Assembly (NCBI RefSeq): GCF_045679555.1
Contig: NC_092120.1
Location: 11,893,805 to 11,957,804 of the forward strand
Direction of reading: 5' to 3'
Origin: Salvelinus alpinus
Lineage: Eukaryota; Chordata; Actinopteri; Salmoniformes; Salmonidae
DNA length: 64,000 bases
This document shows positions 23,691 through 35,261 of this stretch, piece by piece. The position numbers were made by a program, and so were the translations under genes. Positions within the stretch are counted from its first letter, which is position 1. The number at the start of each line of letters is the position of its first letter. The notes below the pieces were generated by a model. It had not been told where the DNA came from, ran no database searches, and saw only the letters and a list, made by a program, of their open reading frames with translations.

Positions 23691-25168
23691 ACAGTGCATT
23701 CAGAAAGTATTCAGACCCCTTTACTTTTTCCACATTTTGCTATGTTGCAGCCTTATTCAAAAACAGATAAAAGTTTTTTTCCCTCATCAATCTGCACACA
23801 ATACCCCATAATGACGAAGCGAAAACAGGTTTTTAGAAATGTTTGCAAATTTCTTACAAATAAAAAAACAGAAATACCTTATTTACATACATATTCAGAC
23901 CCTTTGCTATGAGACTCAGGTGCATCCTGATCCATTGATCATCCAAAAACCAAGCCATGAGGTCAAAGGAATTGTCCATAGAGCTCCGAGACAGGATTGT
24001 GTAGAGGCACAGATCTGGGGAAGGGGACCAAAAAATGTCTGCAGCATTAAAGGTCCCCAAGAACACTGTGGCCTCCATCATTCTTAAATGGAAGACGTTT
24101 GGAACCACCAAGACTCTTCCTAGAGCTGGCCGCCCGGCCAATCTGAGCAATCGGGCGAGAAGGACCTTGGTCAGGGAGGTGACCAAGAACCCGATGGTCA
24201 CTCTGACAGAGCTCCAGAGTTCCTCTGTGGAGATGGGAGAACTTTCCAGAAGTACAACCATCTCTGCAGCACTCCACCAATCAGGCCTTTATGGTAGAGT
24301 GGCCAGACGGAAGCCACTCCTCAGTAAAAGGCACATGACAACTCGCTTGGAGTTTGCCAAAAGTCACCTAAAGGACTCTCAGACCATGAGAAACAAGATT
24401 CTCTAGTCTGATGAAACCAAGATTGAACTATTTGGCCTGAATGCCAAGCGTCATGTGTGGAGGAAACCTGGCACCATCCCTACGGTGAAGCATGGTGGTG
24501 GCAGCATCATGCTGTGGGGAAGTTTTTCAGTGTCAGGGACTGTGAGAATAGTCAGGAGCGAGGGAAAGATGAACAGAGCAAAGTACAGAGAGCTTCTTGA
24601 TGAAAACCTGCTCCAGAGTGCTCAGGACCTCAGACTGAGGGCGATGGTTTACCTTCCAACAGGACAACGACCCTAAGCATACAGCCAAGACAACGCAGGA
24701 GTGGTTTTGGGACAAGTCTCTGAATGTCCTTGAGTGGCCCAGCCAGAGCCTTGACTTGAACCCGATTGAACATCTCTGGAGAGACCTGAAAATAGCTGTG
24801 AAGTGACACTCCCCATCCAACCTGACAGCGCTTGAGAGGATCTGCAGAGAAGAATGGGAGAAACTCCCCAAATACAGGTGTGACAAGCTTGTAGCATCAT
24901 ACACAAGAAGATTCGAGGCTGTAATCACTGCTAAAAGGTGCTTGAACAAAGTACTGAGTAAAGGGTCTGAATACTTATGTAAATGTATTTTTCCGTTTTT
25001 TTTGTATGTCCAAAAATGTATAAAAAACTGTTTTTGCTTTGTCATTATGATGTATTGTGTGTAGATTGATGAGGAACATTTAAAAATATATATATTTTAG
25101 AATAAGTCTGTAACGTAACAAAATGTGGAAAAAGTAAAGGGGTCTGAATAATTTTCGAATGCACTGTA
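23691..25168 (+). mobile_element. Tc1-like element, decayed
   Basis: Inverted ends are cagtgcattcagaaagtatt and, at right, a diverged aattttcgaatgcactg, each flanked by TA. The + strand transposase begins in the region of 24035 (MSAALKVPKNTVASIILKWK). It has a stop at 24404-24406, where the family has a tryptophan before [10 protein letters not shown], and further breaks after 24660. The DLNPIEHLW block survives near 24756. The copy is dead. If the exon at 22820 is a terminal exon, this element lies in its 3' UTR. Confidence 0.9.
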
Positions 25169-25234
25169 ATAACTGTGAAGTTATTCTCAATAATGATATT
25201 TTTATGATATAAAACAAAATAATTGTTTCTATAC

Positions 25235-25240
25235 AATAAA
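25235..25240 (+). promoter_or_regulatory. possible distal poly(A) signal
   Basis: AATAAA followed about 25 bp later by a GT-rich stretch (tgtgtcttgtgtgtttctgt). It lies downstream of the candidate alternative CSPG5 exon and of the Tc1 copy at 23691-25168. The assignment to CSPG5 is inference. Confidence 0.35.
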
Positions 25241-25433
25241 GTAAAATCATTTCTCTGTTAACATGAACTGTGTCTTGTGTGTTTCTGTGAGGCTAGCTAA
25301 AAATTACTTTTCTATTCATAACCACAGGACCACAGAACGAAGACATACGGTATGGGAAGCACATGGAGCAGGGGATCACAGTTTCCCTGCTTCTTTCAGT
25401 TCATACAGTCTGTACTTGTGTCAGTGGCCTAAT

Positions 25434-25985
25434 TGTCACGAATCCCGCTTCCTGAGTCTGTTTTTGCCTGTGTTCTGTCCTGGAGTGTTTTTCCGGTGTC
25501 CTGGAACGCACCCTGTCTGGTTGCCGGGCGACGTAGCTAGTTGGGAGATCTCTGATTACCCGCACCTGTATCCCATCAGCTATCTGCACACCTGGTCCTG
25601 ATCATCACCCCTCCACTTCATAAGCTCTGACCTGACATCCATTCCCTGCCGGATCGTTAGCCATGAACAGTATGTTGTGCCAGCGTATCAGCCTCCAGTT
25701 TGATAGAGTTTGTTGTTTTGTACGTCTTGCTTGCCTTGAACTTACCTCCGTTTTTTCTGTCTACAGTCATTCACCCGGAACACGCATCCCATCCCTACCT
25801 GGTCGTCGGTGACTTCAGTTACTTCCTTGGATCTGCTTACTCAATTCCATCAACTCACCTCCGCTGCCCGCTCCGCTACTTGGATTTTTCTATCACTACA
25901 TTTACACTTGTAAATAAATACTCACCTTCGTCTTACTCTCCTTGTCCTGGTCTGCTTCTGGGTTCTACTTTAGAGAAGCGTGACA
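25434..25985 (+). repeat. 5' LTR
   Basis: 552 bp, from tgtcacgaatcccgcttcct to gagaagcgtgaca. It differs from the 3' LTR by about two substitutions (gtgtcc/gtgccc, gcccgc/gcctgc) and a 5-bp length difference in a gttttgttg run. Confidence 0.95.
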
Positions 25986-26002
25986 GAACGATCCGGCCAA
26001 GG

Positions 26003-26990
26003 ATGAACCCAGCGGACCTGGACTCCGTTTGCCATGCCATTACCCAGCAGGAGAAGATATTGGGACAACACAACACGGCGCTACAGGAGATAGCGTTTTC
26101 AGTCCGGAACTTCTCTGCTAGCTTGACGAGTATCCAGGATCAGCTCAGTTTGCCGGCGGGTCATCCACCACCTGTTTCACCCCTGCCGCTTCTGGAGCGG
26201 TTTCCTTCCGTGAGCCCAAGGTTCCGACGCCTGATAAGTACGAAGGGGATTTGGGAAGATGCCGTTAATTTCTTATGCAGTGTGGTTTAGTTTTTGATCT
26301 GCAGCCATACTCTTACGCCACAGAGAAGGCTAGGATAGCTTTTGTTATTGAACTGCTGCGTGGTAGAGCTCTGGAATGGGCTTCAGCCGTTTGGGAACGA
26401 CAGGACACCTGCATGGCGTCATACCAGGAGTTCACGGCAGAGATGAGAAAGCTTTTGACCATCCAGTCCGAGGTAAGGACGCAGCTAAACGTTTGTTCTC
26501 TCTTCGCCAAGGAGCTCGCAGTGTGGCAGACTTTGTGATCTAATTCAGGACATTGGCTGTGGAGAGTGGTTGGAATGAGGAGTCACTACAAGCGGCTTTT
26601 TACCAGGGGTTGTCGGAGCAACTCAAGGACGAGCTGATCTCCTATCCAGAGCCTAGTGACCTAGACAGTTTGGTCACATTATCTATTCGGGTGGATAATA
26701 GAGTCCGAGAGAGAAGGAGGGAGAAGCAGTGGGGCCCGTCCAATCAATCAGCAACTCGGTTACCATTCGGGTCAGGAAGTGGACCAGAACGTGTTGATCA
26801 TTATTCCCCACACGGGATTAGTGGAGGTGTCTTGCCACCAGATCCTGAACCCATGCAAGTGGGGCGACACGGGTTAACTAAGGAGGAGCGCCAACGTAGA
26901 CGTGAGACCAACAGCTGCCTCTACTGTGGTAGCTCGGGACATTACATCTCCGCTTGTCCTCAGCGCCCGTTAAACTGCCCGGCTCGCTAG
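26003..26990 (+). pseudogene. gag of the chromovirus element, frame-broken
   Basis: It starts at the ATG giving MNPADLDSVCHAITQQEKIL. The frame changes near 26245-26275 and again near 26500-26550, leaving three pieces in three frames. The middle piece has the retrotransposon capsid pattern around [14 protein letters not shown]. The last piece ends with a CCHC zinc knuckle ([14 protein letters not shown]) and a stop at 26988-26990. The pol frame overlaps this end in the -1 frame, as expected for gag-pol frameshift elements. Confidence 0.88.
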
Positions 26991-29900
26991 TTTTGGGAGG
27001 ACTTTTAGCGAGCCAGTTTCAACCTCCCAAGAACCCTGTCAGACCCCGTTTTCCTGCGACCCTCATGAATAAGAATCAGAGTTTAGCGATGAACACTTTT
27101 ATCGATTCAGGTGCCGATGGCAGCTTTATTGATGCCGACTTGGTGGAACAGCTGGGGCTTTCCAAGGAGCAATTGCCGGAAGCCATTGAAGCAACCACTC
27201 TGAACGGCAGTAGTCTGGCACGGATCACTATGAGGACTGAACCGGTTAAAATGTTGTCGGGGAATCATTCAGAGGTTATCTCTTTCTTCATTCTGCCTTC
27301 GCCCCATGTTCCTCTGGTTCTTGGTTACCCCTGGCTGAGAGAACACAATCCCTCGTTTGATTGGGTGACGGGTAAGGTAACTAGTTGGAGCATTGAGTGT
27401 CATGCTAACTGCCTTAGGACTGCCTGTTCTCATGCTGTTCCCAGTCAGGTCAGTGAGTCTGCTCCCCCTGATTTGTCCCTGGTTCCAGAAACATATCACG
27501 AATTGGGTGAAGTATTCAGTAAGCAGAAGGCTCTGTCACTTCCTCCCCACCGACCTTATGACTGTGCGATTAATCTGTTCCCTGGAGCTGCCTTTCCCAA
27601 GGGACGGTTATACAGTATCTCTCGACCTGAGCGTGAAGCCTTGGAGACCTACATCAAGGAGTCTCTAGCTGCAGGTCTAATTCGCCCCTCGTCATCACCC
27701 CTGGGAGCAGGATTCTTTTTTGTGAGCAAGAAGGATGGCTCTCTTCGACCGTGTATTGATTATCGGGGGTTGAATGATATTACGGTCAAAAACAAGTATC
27801 CCCTGCCCTTGATGAGCTCTGCTTTCGACTCTTTACAGGGTGCTACGGTGTTTACGAAGCTTGACCTACGCAATGCTTATCATTTGGTTCGGATCAGAGA
27901 GGGGGACGAGTGGTTGACTGGGTTCAATACACCTATGGGACATTTCGAGTACCAGGTGATGCCGTTTGGACTGACCAACGCTCCTGCTGTGTTCCAAAGT
28001 ATGGTGAATGACGTGCTGAGAGATATGATTGGTATTTTTGTGTTCGTTTACCTGGATGATATCCTCATCTTCTAGCCACGTCCAGCATGTCAAGCAGGTC
28101 CTGCAGCGGTTATTGGAGAACTGCCTGTTCGTGAAGGCTGAAAAGTGTGATTTTCACGCCCACACTATGTCCTTCCTCGGGTACATCATCTCCAGGGGAG
28201 AGATCAAGATGGACCAAGAGAAGGTTCGGGCGGTTCGGGATTGGGCCCAGCCCGGTACGAGATTTCAGCTCCAGAGATTCCTGGGGTTTGCGAACTTCTA
28301 TCGGAGGTTTATCCGTGATTACAGCCGGGTGGCCGCCCCTTTAACTGCTTTGACGTCTTGCACCAGAAATTTCTGTTGGACTCCTGAGGCAGACCGAGCA
28401 TTTCTGGACTTGAAGAGCCGATTCACCAACGCCCCGATTCTCTCTCAACCTGACACTTCCCGTCAGTTTGTTGTTGAGGTGGACGCGTCTAATGTGGGGG
28501 TGGGCGCCATCCTGTTCCAGCGTAGCTCCACTGATGGTAAACTCCATCCCTGCGCCTTCTACTCTTGTCGTCTTTCACCAGCAGAGAGAAACTACGATGT
28601 GGGTAACCGGGAGCTTCTCGCTGTGAAGCTTGCCTTGGAGGAGTGGCGCCACTGGTTGGAGGGAGCGGAGCAACCGTTTGTGGTCTGGACTGACCACAAG
28701 AATCTGGCTTACGTGCAATCGGCTAAACGTCTCAACTCCCGTCAGGCCAGGTGGGCTTTGTTTTTTGGATGCTTCAATTTTTCCCTGACGTTCCGACCTG
28801 GGTCGAAGAACGGCAAGGCGGACGCCTTGTCCCGGATGTTCTCCAAGACGGAGGAGAGTGGGGCCAAGACTGAGACGATTCTTCCCCAGAACTTTGTCGT
28901 GGGAGCCGTTACATGGAGGATTGAGGAGGATGTGATGGCGGCCCTTCGGACGCAGCCCGGCCCCGGTAACGGTCCACCCGGTCGGTTGTTCGTGCCTGAG
29001 TCGGTCCGTTCTGCTGTCCTTCAGTGGTCCCACGCCAGCAAGATAGCTTGTCACCCTGGCGTTGCTCGGACTATGGCGCTACTGCGCAGACGATTTCGGT
29101 GGCCTGCCATGGGAGAAGATACCCGGAGGTTTGTTGCCGCTTGTCCTGTTTGTGCGCAGAATAAGAGTACCAATCGGCCCAGCTCTGGGCTTCTTCACCC
29201 CCTACCTATTCCCCGGCGACCTTGGTCGCATCTGGCCCTGGACTTTGTAACGGGGTTGCCCTCTGTTGGGAACACGGTCATTCTGACCATTGTGGACAGA
29301 TTCAGCAAGTTTGCTCACTTTGTCCCCATCTCCAAGCTTCCATCTGCCACTGAGACGTCCGAGATCTTTGTTAGGGAGGTTTTCAGGGTCCACGGGTTGC
29401 CCAGTGACATTGTTTCTGACCGTGGTCCTCAGTTTACCTCTGCTGTCTGGAGATCCTTCTGTTTGGCCATTGGAGCTACAGTCAGTCTCACATCTGGATT
29501 TCACCCCCAATCTAATGGTCAGGCGGAGAGAGCCAACCAGAAGATGGAGTCCACGCTGCGCTGCCTTGTCTCCTCTGATCCCACCTCTTGGTCCTCTCAG
29601 TTACCCTGGGTCGAGTATGCCCATAATACTCTCCCTTCATCTGCCACTGGGATGTCTCCCTTCCAGTGCCTGTACGGTTACCAACCTCCCTTGTTTCCTT
29701 CTCAGGAGAGGGATCTCTCGGTTCCCTCTGTCCAGGCCCACATTCGTCGTTGCCACCGGACCTGGCATCGGGCCAGGAAGGCCCTCCTTAGAGTTTCTGA
29801 CCGGTATCAGATCCAGGCGAATCGTCGCCGTATTCCTGCCCCCGCTTATACCGTCGGAGATAAGGTTTGGTTGGCTACACGGGATCTTCCTCTACGGACT

Positions 29901-30320
29901 GAGTCGAGGAAACTGTCACAGAGGTTCATTGGTCCGTTTGTGGTGGAGAGAATCATTAATCCTGTTGTGGTCCGACTCAAGTTGCCTGCAACGCTTAGAG
30001 TACACCCCACCTTTCATGTCTCCTGCCTCAAGCCGGTTCTCCTCAGTCCTCTGTTGCCCCCTCCTCCTCCTCGGATGATCGGAGGTGGTCCTGCCTACAC
30101 GGTGCGCCGCATCATGGACTCCAGACGGCGGGGTCGAGGGTTCCAGTATCTCGTGGATTGGGAAGGATATGGCCCAGAGGAGAGGAGTTGGATTCCTCGG
30201 CGTCAGATCCTTGATGCTGACCTGCTTCGTGACTTCTACCGCCTCCACCCTGGCGCTCCGGGTAGTCCGCCCGGTGGCGTTCGTCGGAGGGGGGGTACTG
30301 TCACGAATCCCGCTTCCTGA
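26954..30320 (+). pseudogene. pol of the chromovirus element, one frame break
   Basis: Domains in order: aspartic protease with active site [10 protein letters not shown] (near 27100); reverse transcriptase with the catalytic YLDD near 28049; RNase H ([15 protein letters not shown], then [12 protein letters not shown] and WTDHKN); integrase with its HHCC zinc region (ending CPVCAQNK) and catalytic core ([30 protein letters not shown]); and a C-terminal chromodomain ([18 protein letters not shown]). The first part stops at 28073-28075, just after the YLDD box. The remainder continues in another frame to 30320, so a small deletion or insertion near 28070-28080 separates them. Everything downstream is open. 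Confidence 0.93.
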
Positions 30321-30855
30321 GTCTGTTTTTGCCTGTGTTCTGTCCTGGAGTGTTTTTCCGGTGCCCTGGAACGCACCCTGTCTGGTTGCCGGGCGACGTA
30401 GCTAGTTGGGAGATCTCTGATTACCCGCACCTGTATCCCATCAGCTATCTGCACACCTGGTCCTGATCATCACCCCTCCACTTCATAAGCTCTGACCTGA
30501 CATCCATTCCCTGCCGGATCGTTAGCCATGAACAGTATGTTGTGCCAGCGTATCAGCCTCCAGTTTGATAGAGTTTGTTTTGTTGTTTTGTACGTCTTGC
30601 TTGCCTTGAACTTACCTCCGTTTTTTCTGTCTACAGTCATTCACCCGGAACACGCATCCCATCCCTACCTGGTCGTCGGTGACTTCAGTTACTTCCTTGG
30701 ATCTGCTTACTCAATTCCATCAACTCACCTCCGCTGCCTGCTCCGCTACTTGGATTTTTCTATCACTACATTTACACTTGTAAATAAATACTCACCTTCG
30801 TCTTACTCTCCTTGTCCTGGTCTGCTTCTGGGTTCTACTTTAGAGAAGCGTGACA
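30299..30855 (+). repeat. 3' LTR
   Basis: 557 bp, the partner of the 5' LTR. The pol reading frame runs about 20 bp into it before its stop at 30318-30320. Confidence 0.95.
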
Positions 30856-30921
30856 CTAATGTATATGGCACTTTCCTTCAAAGCCATGGATTGTGGGTTT
30901 GGGTCAATCTGGGTGGTTAGT

Positions 30922-30993
30922 AGCAGAGTGGCGCACTGGAAGCACACTGGGCCCATAACCCAGAGGTCAATGGATCAAAACTTTCCTCAGTTG
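30922..30993 (+). tRNA. degenerate initiator tRNA-Met-like sequence (pseudogene)
   Basis: The stretch agcagagtggcgca-like head, anticodon loop gggcccataaccc (CAT anticodon), then agaggtcaatggatcaaaac matches the layout of the eukaryotic initiator tRNA-Met. The acceptor-stem 3' side and the T stem carry mismatches, so it is unlikely to fold properly. An A run follows at 31000-31010, suggesting a retroposed copy. Confidence 0.65.
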
Positions 30994-31849
30994 TCTTTAA
31001 AAAAAAAAAGGACATACATTTAATGGGCGGATCTTCCATGCTGACGTTCCCACAAGCTTCTTACATTTGTGAGTTCAAATGATAGGTTTCGTATACGATC
31101 AAGATTCACAGAACTCAGCCTCCCCTGGCTCAGAGGGGTATACTACAAAGCTCAGCTCAATATTCAGCTCAATATTCTGACATAACTTTATATTTTTTAG
31201 AAAAAGAAGCTTGAAATGGCATGATGTAGTTGACTCCACAACCAAAAACACATATCTAAGTTTACATTTCTTAATGAACCAGAAAATCTGTGGTTATTTC
31301 TGGTTGTTTATCTTTAGTTAGCTGGCTAACTCATTGATGCTGCTTTGTAATGTACACCTCAGGTGAACCCCCCCCCTGCCAAACACACAACCAGACATTG
31401 ATTGATTGGAGACAGCTTGTGTCAATTACTGAACATTTCTTAGAATTTTCTACATGCAGCGACATATGTGGCAATATGTGTAGAATTGCAGAAAATTAGC
31501 TTTAAAACAGCAACATTTTCTCTCAGCCTCATGGAAAAATTTTAGAATAGCATGCAATTATTTATAAAACTGCACGCCACTGAAGATAATCTTCATCAGT
31601 TTTTAGATATTTTTTTATTTCAATTTTAGTGATTTTTTTTGCATTCATGTAATCTAAAGAAGCACATAAAGCACATACAAGCTTCATAATTCATAAAGGT
31701 CATTACTGACTGATATTATCTCATAGAACAAAACGTATAAGATCTCCTAAACCTATGTTAACCTCAGACCTTATTTTCAGCGTTTATCCCAAAACCCCAT
31801 TATTTCTGCATTAATTTCCCCCATAGGAATGGCTGAACGAACCAGAGGT

Positions 31850-32030
31850 ATGGCTTGTTAGTGGTTGTTAGAATAACAAGCACCATGAGCGCTTTTTCCC
31901 CCCACACCCATTACAGTGTTTTAGGTGCCAAACTTATGGTCATATTGTAGCAGTGTGTAGGAGGGAGATTCCTAGATGTGAGAAGTGTGCAGGAGGGCAT
32001 GAGACAAAGGAATGTGTAGTTGCAGCCTGG
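31850..32030 (+). pseudogene. LINE ORF1 remnant with double zinc knuckle
   Basis: Translation from about 31917 gives CFRCQTYGHIVAVC followed by CEKCAGGHETKEC, two adjacent CCHC knuckles of the type found in ORF1/gag-like proteins of L1-like fish LINEs. There is no usable start. The ORF1 seems to resume at about 34170 after another LINE. Confidence 0.7.
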
Positions 32031-32345
32031 TCTCATAGACTAGACATAACATAGTAAAGGAAAATATGTAAAACTCAAATTAGTATGATATGTTACGTTT
32101 GGTATGGTTTCATAAGACAGATAGTTACTTAAGGAAAAAACTAAAGTAGGGTGGTTGGTAGGGGAGGATGGGTAGGTGTGTCTAGCAACCAAAGGTTGCG
32201 AGTTCAAATCTCATCATGGACAACTTAGCATTTTAGCAACTTTTCAACTCCTTACTACTTTTTAGCTACTTTGCAACTACTTGTTAGCATGTTAGCTAAC
32301 CCTCCCCTAACCCTAACCCTTTTAGTTACCCTTCCCTTAACCCAG
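32030..32345 (+). repeat. dispersed salmonid repeat
   Basis: Starts ctggtctcatagactagaca and includes ggttgcgagttcaaatctca, which resembles a tRNA-type B box, followed by strings of ttagcaactttt and ccctaaccct motifs. The family cannot be named from sequence alone. Confidence 0.5.
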
Positions 32346-32507
32346 GGGTGGGCAACTCCAGTCCTCAGGTCCCTGATTGATCTTTACCAGTACAGAGGGA
32401 GGGATCCTTAGAAGAGTGGTGTGAGTTGTTGATCTGTACCAGTACAGAGGGATAGGCCAACAAGTATGTGTTAATTGTAGGGGTGCCCATGGGGCTGGGG
32501 ATCAGGA

Positions 32508-34168
32508 TGTCTTGGTCCCAGACAGACTAAATAACTTCTTTGCTCGCTTTGAGGACAATACAGTCCCACTGACACGGCCCGCTACCAAAACCTGCGGACT
32601 CTTCTTCACTGCAGCTGACGTGAGTAAAACATTTAAACGTGTTAACCCTCGCCAAGCTGCAGGCCCAGACGGCATCCCCAGCCGCGTCCTCAGAGCATGC
32701 GCAGACCAGCTGGCTGGTGTGTTTACGGACATATTCAATCAATCCTTATCTCAGTCTGCTGTTCCCACATGCTTCAAGAGGGCCACCATTGTTCCTGTTC
32801 CCAAGAAAGCTAAGGTAACTGAGCTAAACGACTACCACCCCGTAGCACTCACTTCCGTCATCATGAAGTGCTTTGAGAGACTAGTCAAGGACCATATCAC
32901 CTCCACCCTACCTGACACCCTAGACCCACTACAATTTGCTTACCGCTTACCGCCCCAATAGGTCCACAGACAACGCAATCGCAACCACACTGCACACTGC
33001 CCTGCTCTGGACAAGAGGAATACCTATGTGAGAATGCTGTTCATCGACTACAGCTCAGCATTTAACACCATAGTACCCTCCAAACTCGTCATCAAGCTCG
33101 AGACCATGGGTCTCGACCCCGCCCTGCGCAACTGGGTACTCGACTTCCTGTACCCAGTTGCTGATCCTCAACACTGGGGCCCCACAAGGGTGCATTCTGA
33201 GCCCTCTCCTGTACTCCCTGTTCACCCACGACTGCATGGCCATGCATGCCTCCAACTCAATCATCAAGTTTGCAGACGACACTACAGTGGTAGGCTTGAT
33301 TACCAACAATGACGAGACGGCCTACAGGGAGGAGGTGAGGGCCCTCGGAGTGTGGTGTCAGGAAAATAACCTCTAACTCAACGTCAACAAAACAAAGGAG
33401 ATGATCGTGGACTTCAGGAAACAGCAGAGGGAGCACCCCCCTATCCACATCGACGGGACAGTAGTGGAGAGGGTAGAAAGTTTTAAGTTCCTCGGCGTAC
33501 ACATCACGGACAAACTGAATTGGTCCACCCACACAGACAGCGTGGTGAAGAAGGCACAACAGCGCCTCTTCAACCTCAGGAGGCTGAAGAGCTGAACAGC
33601 TTGTTACCAAAAGCACTCACAAACTTTTACAGATGCACAATCGAGAGCATCCTGTCGGGCTGTATCACCGCCTGGTACGGCAACTGCTCCGCCCACAACC
33701 GTAAGGCTCTCCAGAGGGTAGTGCAGTCTGCACAACGCATCACCGGGGGCAAACTACCTGCCCTCCAGGACACCTACACCACCCGATGTCACAGGAAGGC
33801 CATAAAGATCATCAAGGACAACAACCACCCGAGCCACTGCCTGTTCACCCCGCTATCATCCAGAAGGCGAGGTCAGTACAGGTGCATCAAAGCAGGGACC
33901 GAGAGACTGAAAAACAGCTTCTATCTCAAGGCCATCAGACTGTTAAACAGCCACCACTAACATTGAGTGGCTGCTGCCATACATGTACAAAATGTATCAC
34001 TACATTTTTTTAACATATTCTTTATCCCAGGTAGCTGTTGTGAAATTGTTAGGTTAGATTACTCGTTGGTTATTACTGCATTGTCGGAACTAGAAGCACA
34101 AGCATTTCGCTACACTCGCATTAACATCTTCTAACCATGTGTATGTGACAAATAAAATTTGATTTGAT
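32508..34168 (+). mobile_element. L2/Rex1-like LINE, reverse transcriptase region, 5'-truncated
   Basis: Reverse transcriptase blocks on the + strand in order: [84 protein letters not shown] and [11 protein letters not shown]. The FADD catalytic box is intact. Frame changes occur near 32960, 33150 and 33590 and there is a stop at 33374-33376. The 3' end is acaaataaaatttgatttga, with the short terminal repeats usual in this clade. A related piece lies in SCAP intron 4 on the opposite strand. Confidence 0.85.
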
Positions 34169-34169
34169 C

Positions 34170-34830
34170 AGAAATGTCCCGTGCGAGAGAGGCAGGTTGA
34201 GGTTTCCAGTAGTGCAGAAGTTGTCATATGCTGAGGCAGTGAAGAAAGTAGAGGAATATGGGTCAAGGGGAAGGGATCCTGAGAGGAGTGGTGTGAGTTG
34301 TTGATCTCTACCAGTACAGAGGGAGGGATCCTGAGAGGAGTGGTGTGAGTTGTTGATCTTTACCAGTGCAGAGGGAGGGATCCTGAGAGGAGTGGTGTGA
34401 GTTGTTGATCTTTACCAGTACAGAGGGATAGGCCAACAAGTGATATATGTTTCAGTAAGATTGGATGTTTTGCATTTACAGCAATGGTTATCAACTGTAT
34501 TGCAGGTATGGAAAGTAAATCGCAGAAAATTGAGGTTGTGGTGGCAGCTGCAGTGAGGTATTTGGGTGTGCGAGACTTGACATCAGAAGAGTTACAGGGT
34601 GTGTCCCATCCTTTGGTTGTTGGCCTGAGGTAGGACTAAATATATTTAAATAGTGGAGTAGGGAGATTTTGGGGGGGAGTGTAGTTTTAGATGGTAGGTG
34701 GTTTATTTTTTCAAGCAAAGTATAAGGAAGTTGTACTCCAGTCTAGAAGGTGGCGGTAATGCAACATTTATTGGATGCCAACCGCCGTTAAACCTCATCG
34801 AAGAAGAAGTCGAAACGCTTTTCACATACT
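34170..34830 (+). pseudogene. LINE ORF1 remnant, second part
   Basis: Conceptual pieces VVQKLSYAEAVKKVEEYGS (about 34215) and EVVVAAAVRYLGVRDLTSEE (about 34533) resemble the C-terminal part of ORF1 in the same old LINE as 31850-32030. The 3' end reads ggtggcggtaatgcaacatt and aacctcatcgaagaagaagt. It contains a 57-bp tandem repeat (34264-34437). Confidence 0.55.
34264..34437 (+). repeat. 57-bp tandem repeat with a distant fourth copy
   Basis: Three units with gagtggtgtgagttgttgat followed by ctttaccagt and acagagggag. A fourth similar unit stands at 32395-32460, on the other side of the LINE at 32508-34168, which shows the LINE landed inside or beside this array. Confidence 0.8.
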
Positions 34831-35261
34831 CAGATTGTCCCTCTCTTCGTGCAGTAGAAACTACGGTCGTGTATCATGCTACTTTTTCACAACAAACATT
34901 CGGAAAAAGAAATAGCTATGAATAGGGAATTGTTTTAAACATATTCAATTATAGTAGTTATTATTGACGAAAAGGTAATTTGAGCTGTTATGATTTGTCC
35001 TGGATAACGCAAAAAAACCGTGTCAACAATCTAGCCAACTTCATAGCCTCCCTCGACAGTCTGCACTACTACTGCAGCTAGCTAAATGTACTTTCCTGGG
35101 AGTGTTAAGCTTTCATATATAAAGACATTGGTTAAGATATCTAGCTAGCTATTAATAAAGTAATTTATATCAATCGATGTTAGTATTTATCTAGCTAACT
35201 AGCAACTCACCAGAAGACATCCCAAAGATTCGTATGAGATAAGTCTTCATCCCTTCTCAAG
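34830..35261 (+). promoter_or_regulatory. elp6: ELP6 promoter / 5' UTR region
   Basis: This is the short interval between the 3' end of a LINE remnant and the ELP6 start codon. It is AT-rich with repeated ctagcta motifs and has no clear TATA box. The transcription start cannot be fixed from sequence. It is labelled promoter only by position. Confidence 0.3.

Larger units (their letters stand above)
25434..30855 (+). mobile_element. Gypsy/chromovirus LTR retrotransposon
   Basis: Two direct LTRs (25434-25985 and 30299-30855) begin TG and end CA. The element is flanked by the 5-bp duplication CTAAT (25429-25433 and 30856-30860). A purine-rich tract (cggagggggggta) precedes the right LTR. Internal order is gag with a zinc knuckle, protease, reverse transcriptase, RNase H, integrase and chromodomain, which is the chromovirus order. 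I could not assign a primer-binding site. Near-identical LTRs mean a recent insertion, but gag and pol are broken by frame changes. Confidence 0.96.

Noticed and set aside
29290..30078. 262-codon open frame overlapping the retrotransposon
   Set aside because: It is an alternative frame inside pol, which in the main frame encodes clear integrase and chromodomain sequence.
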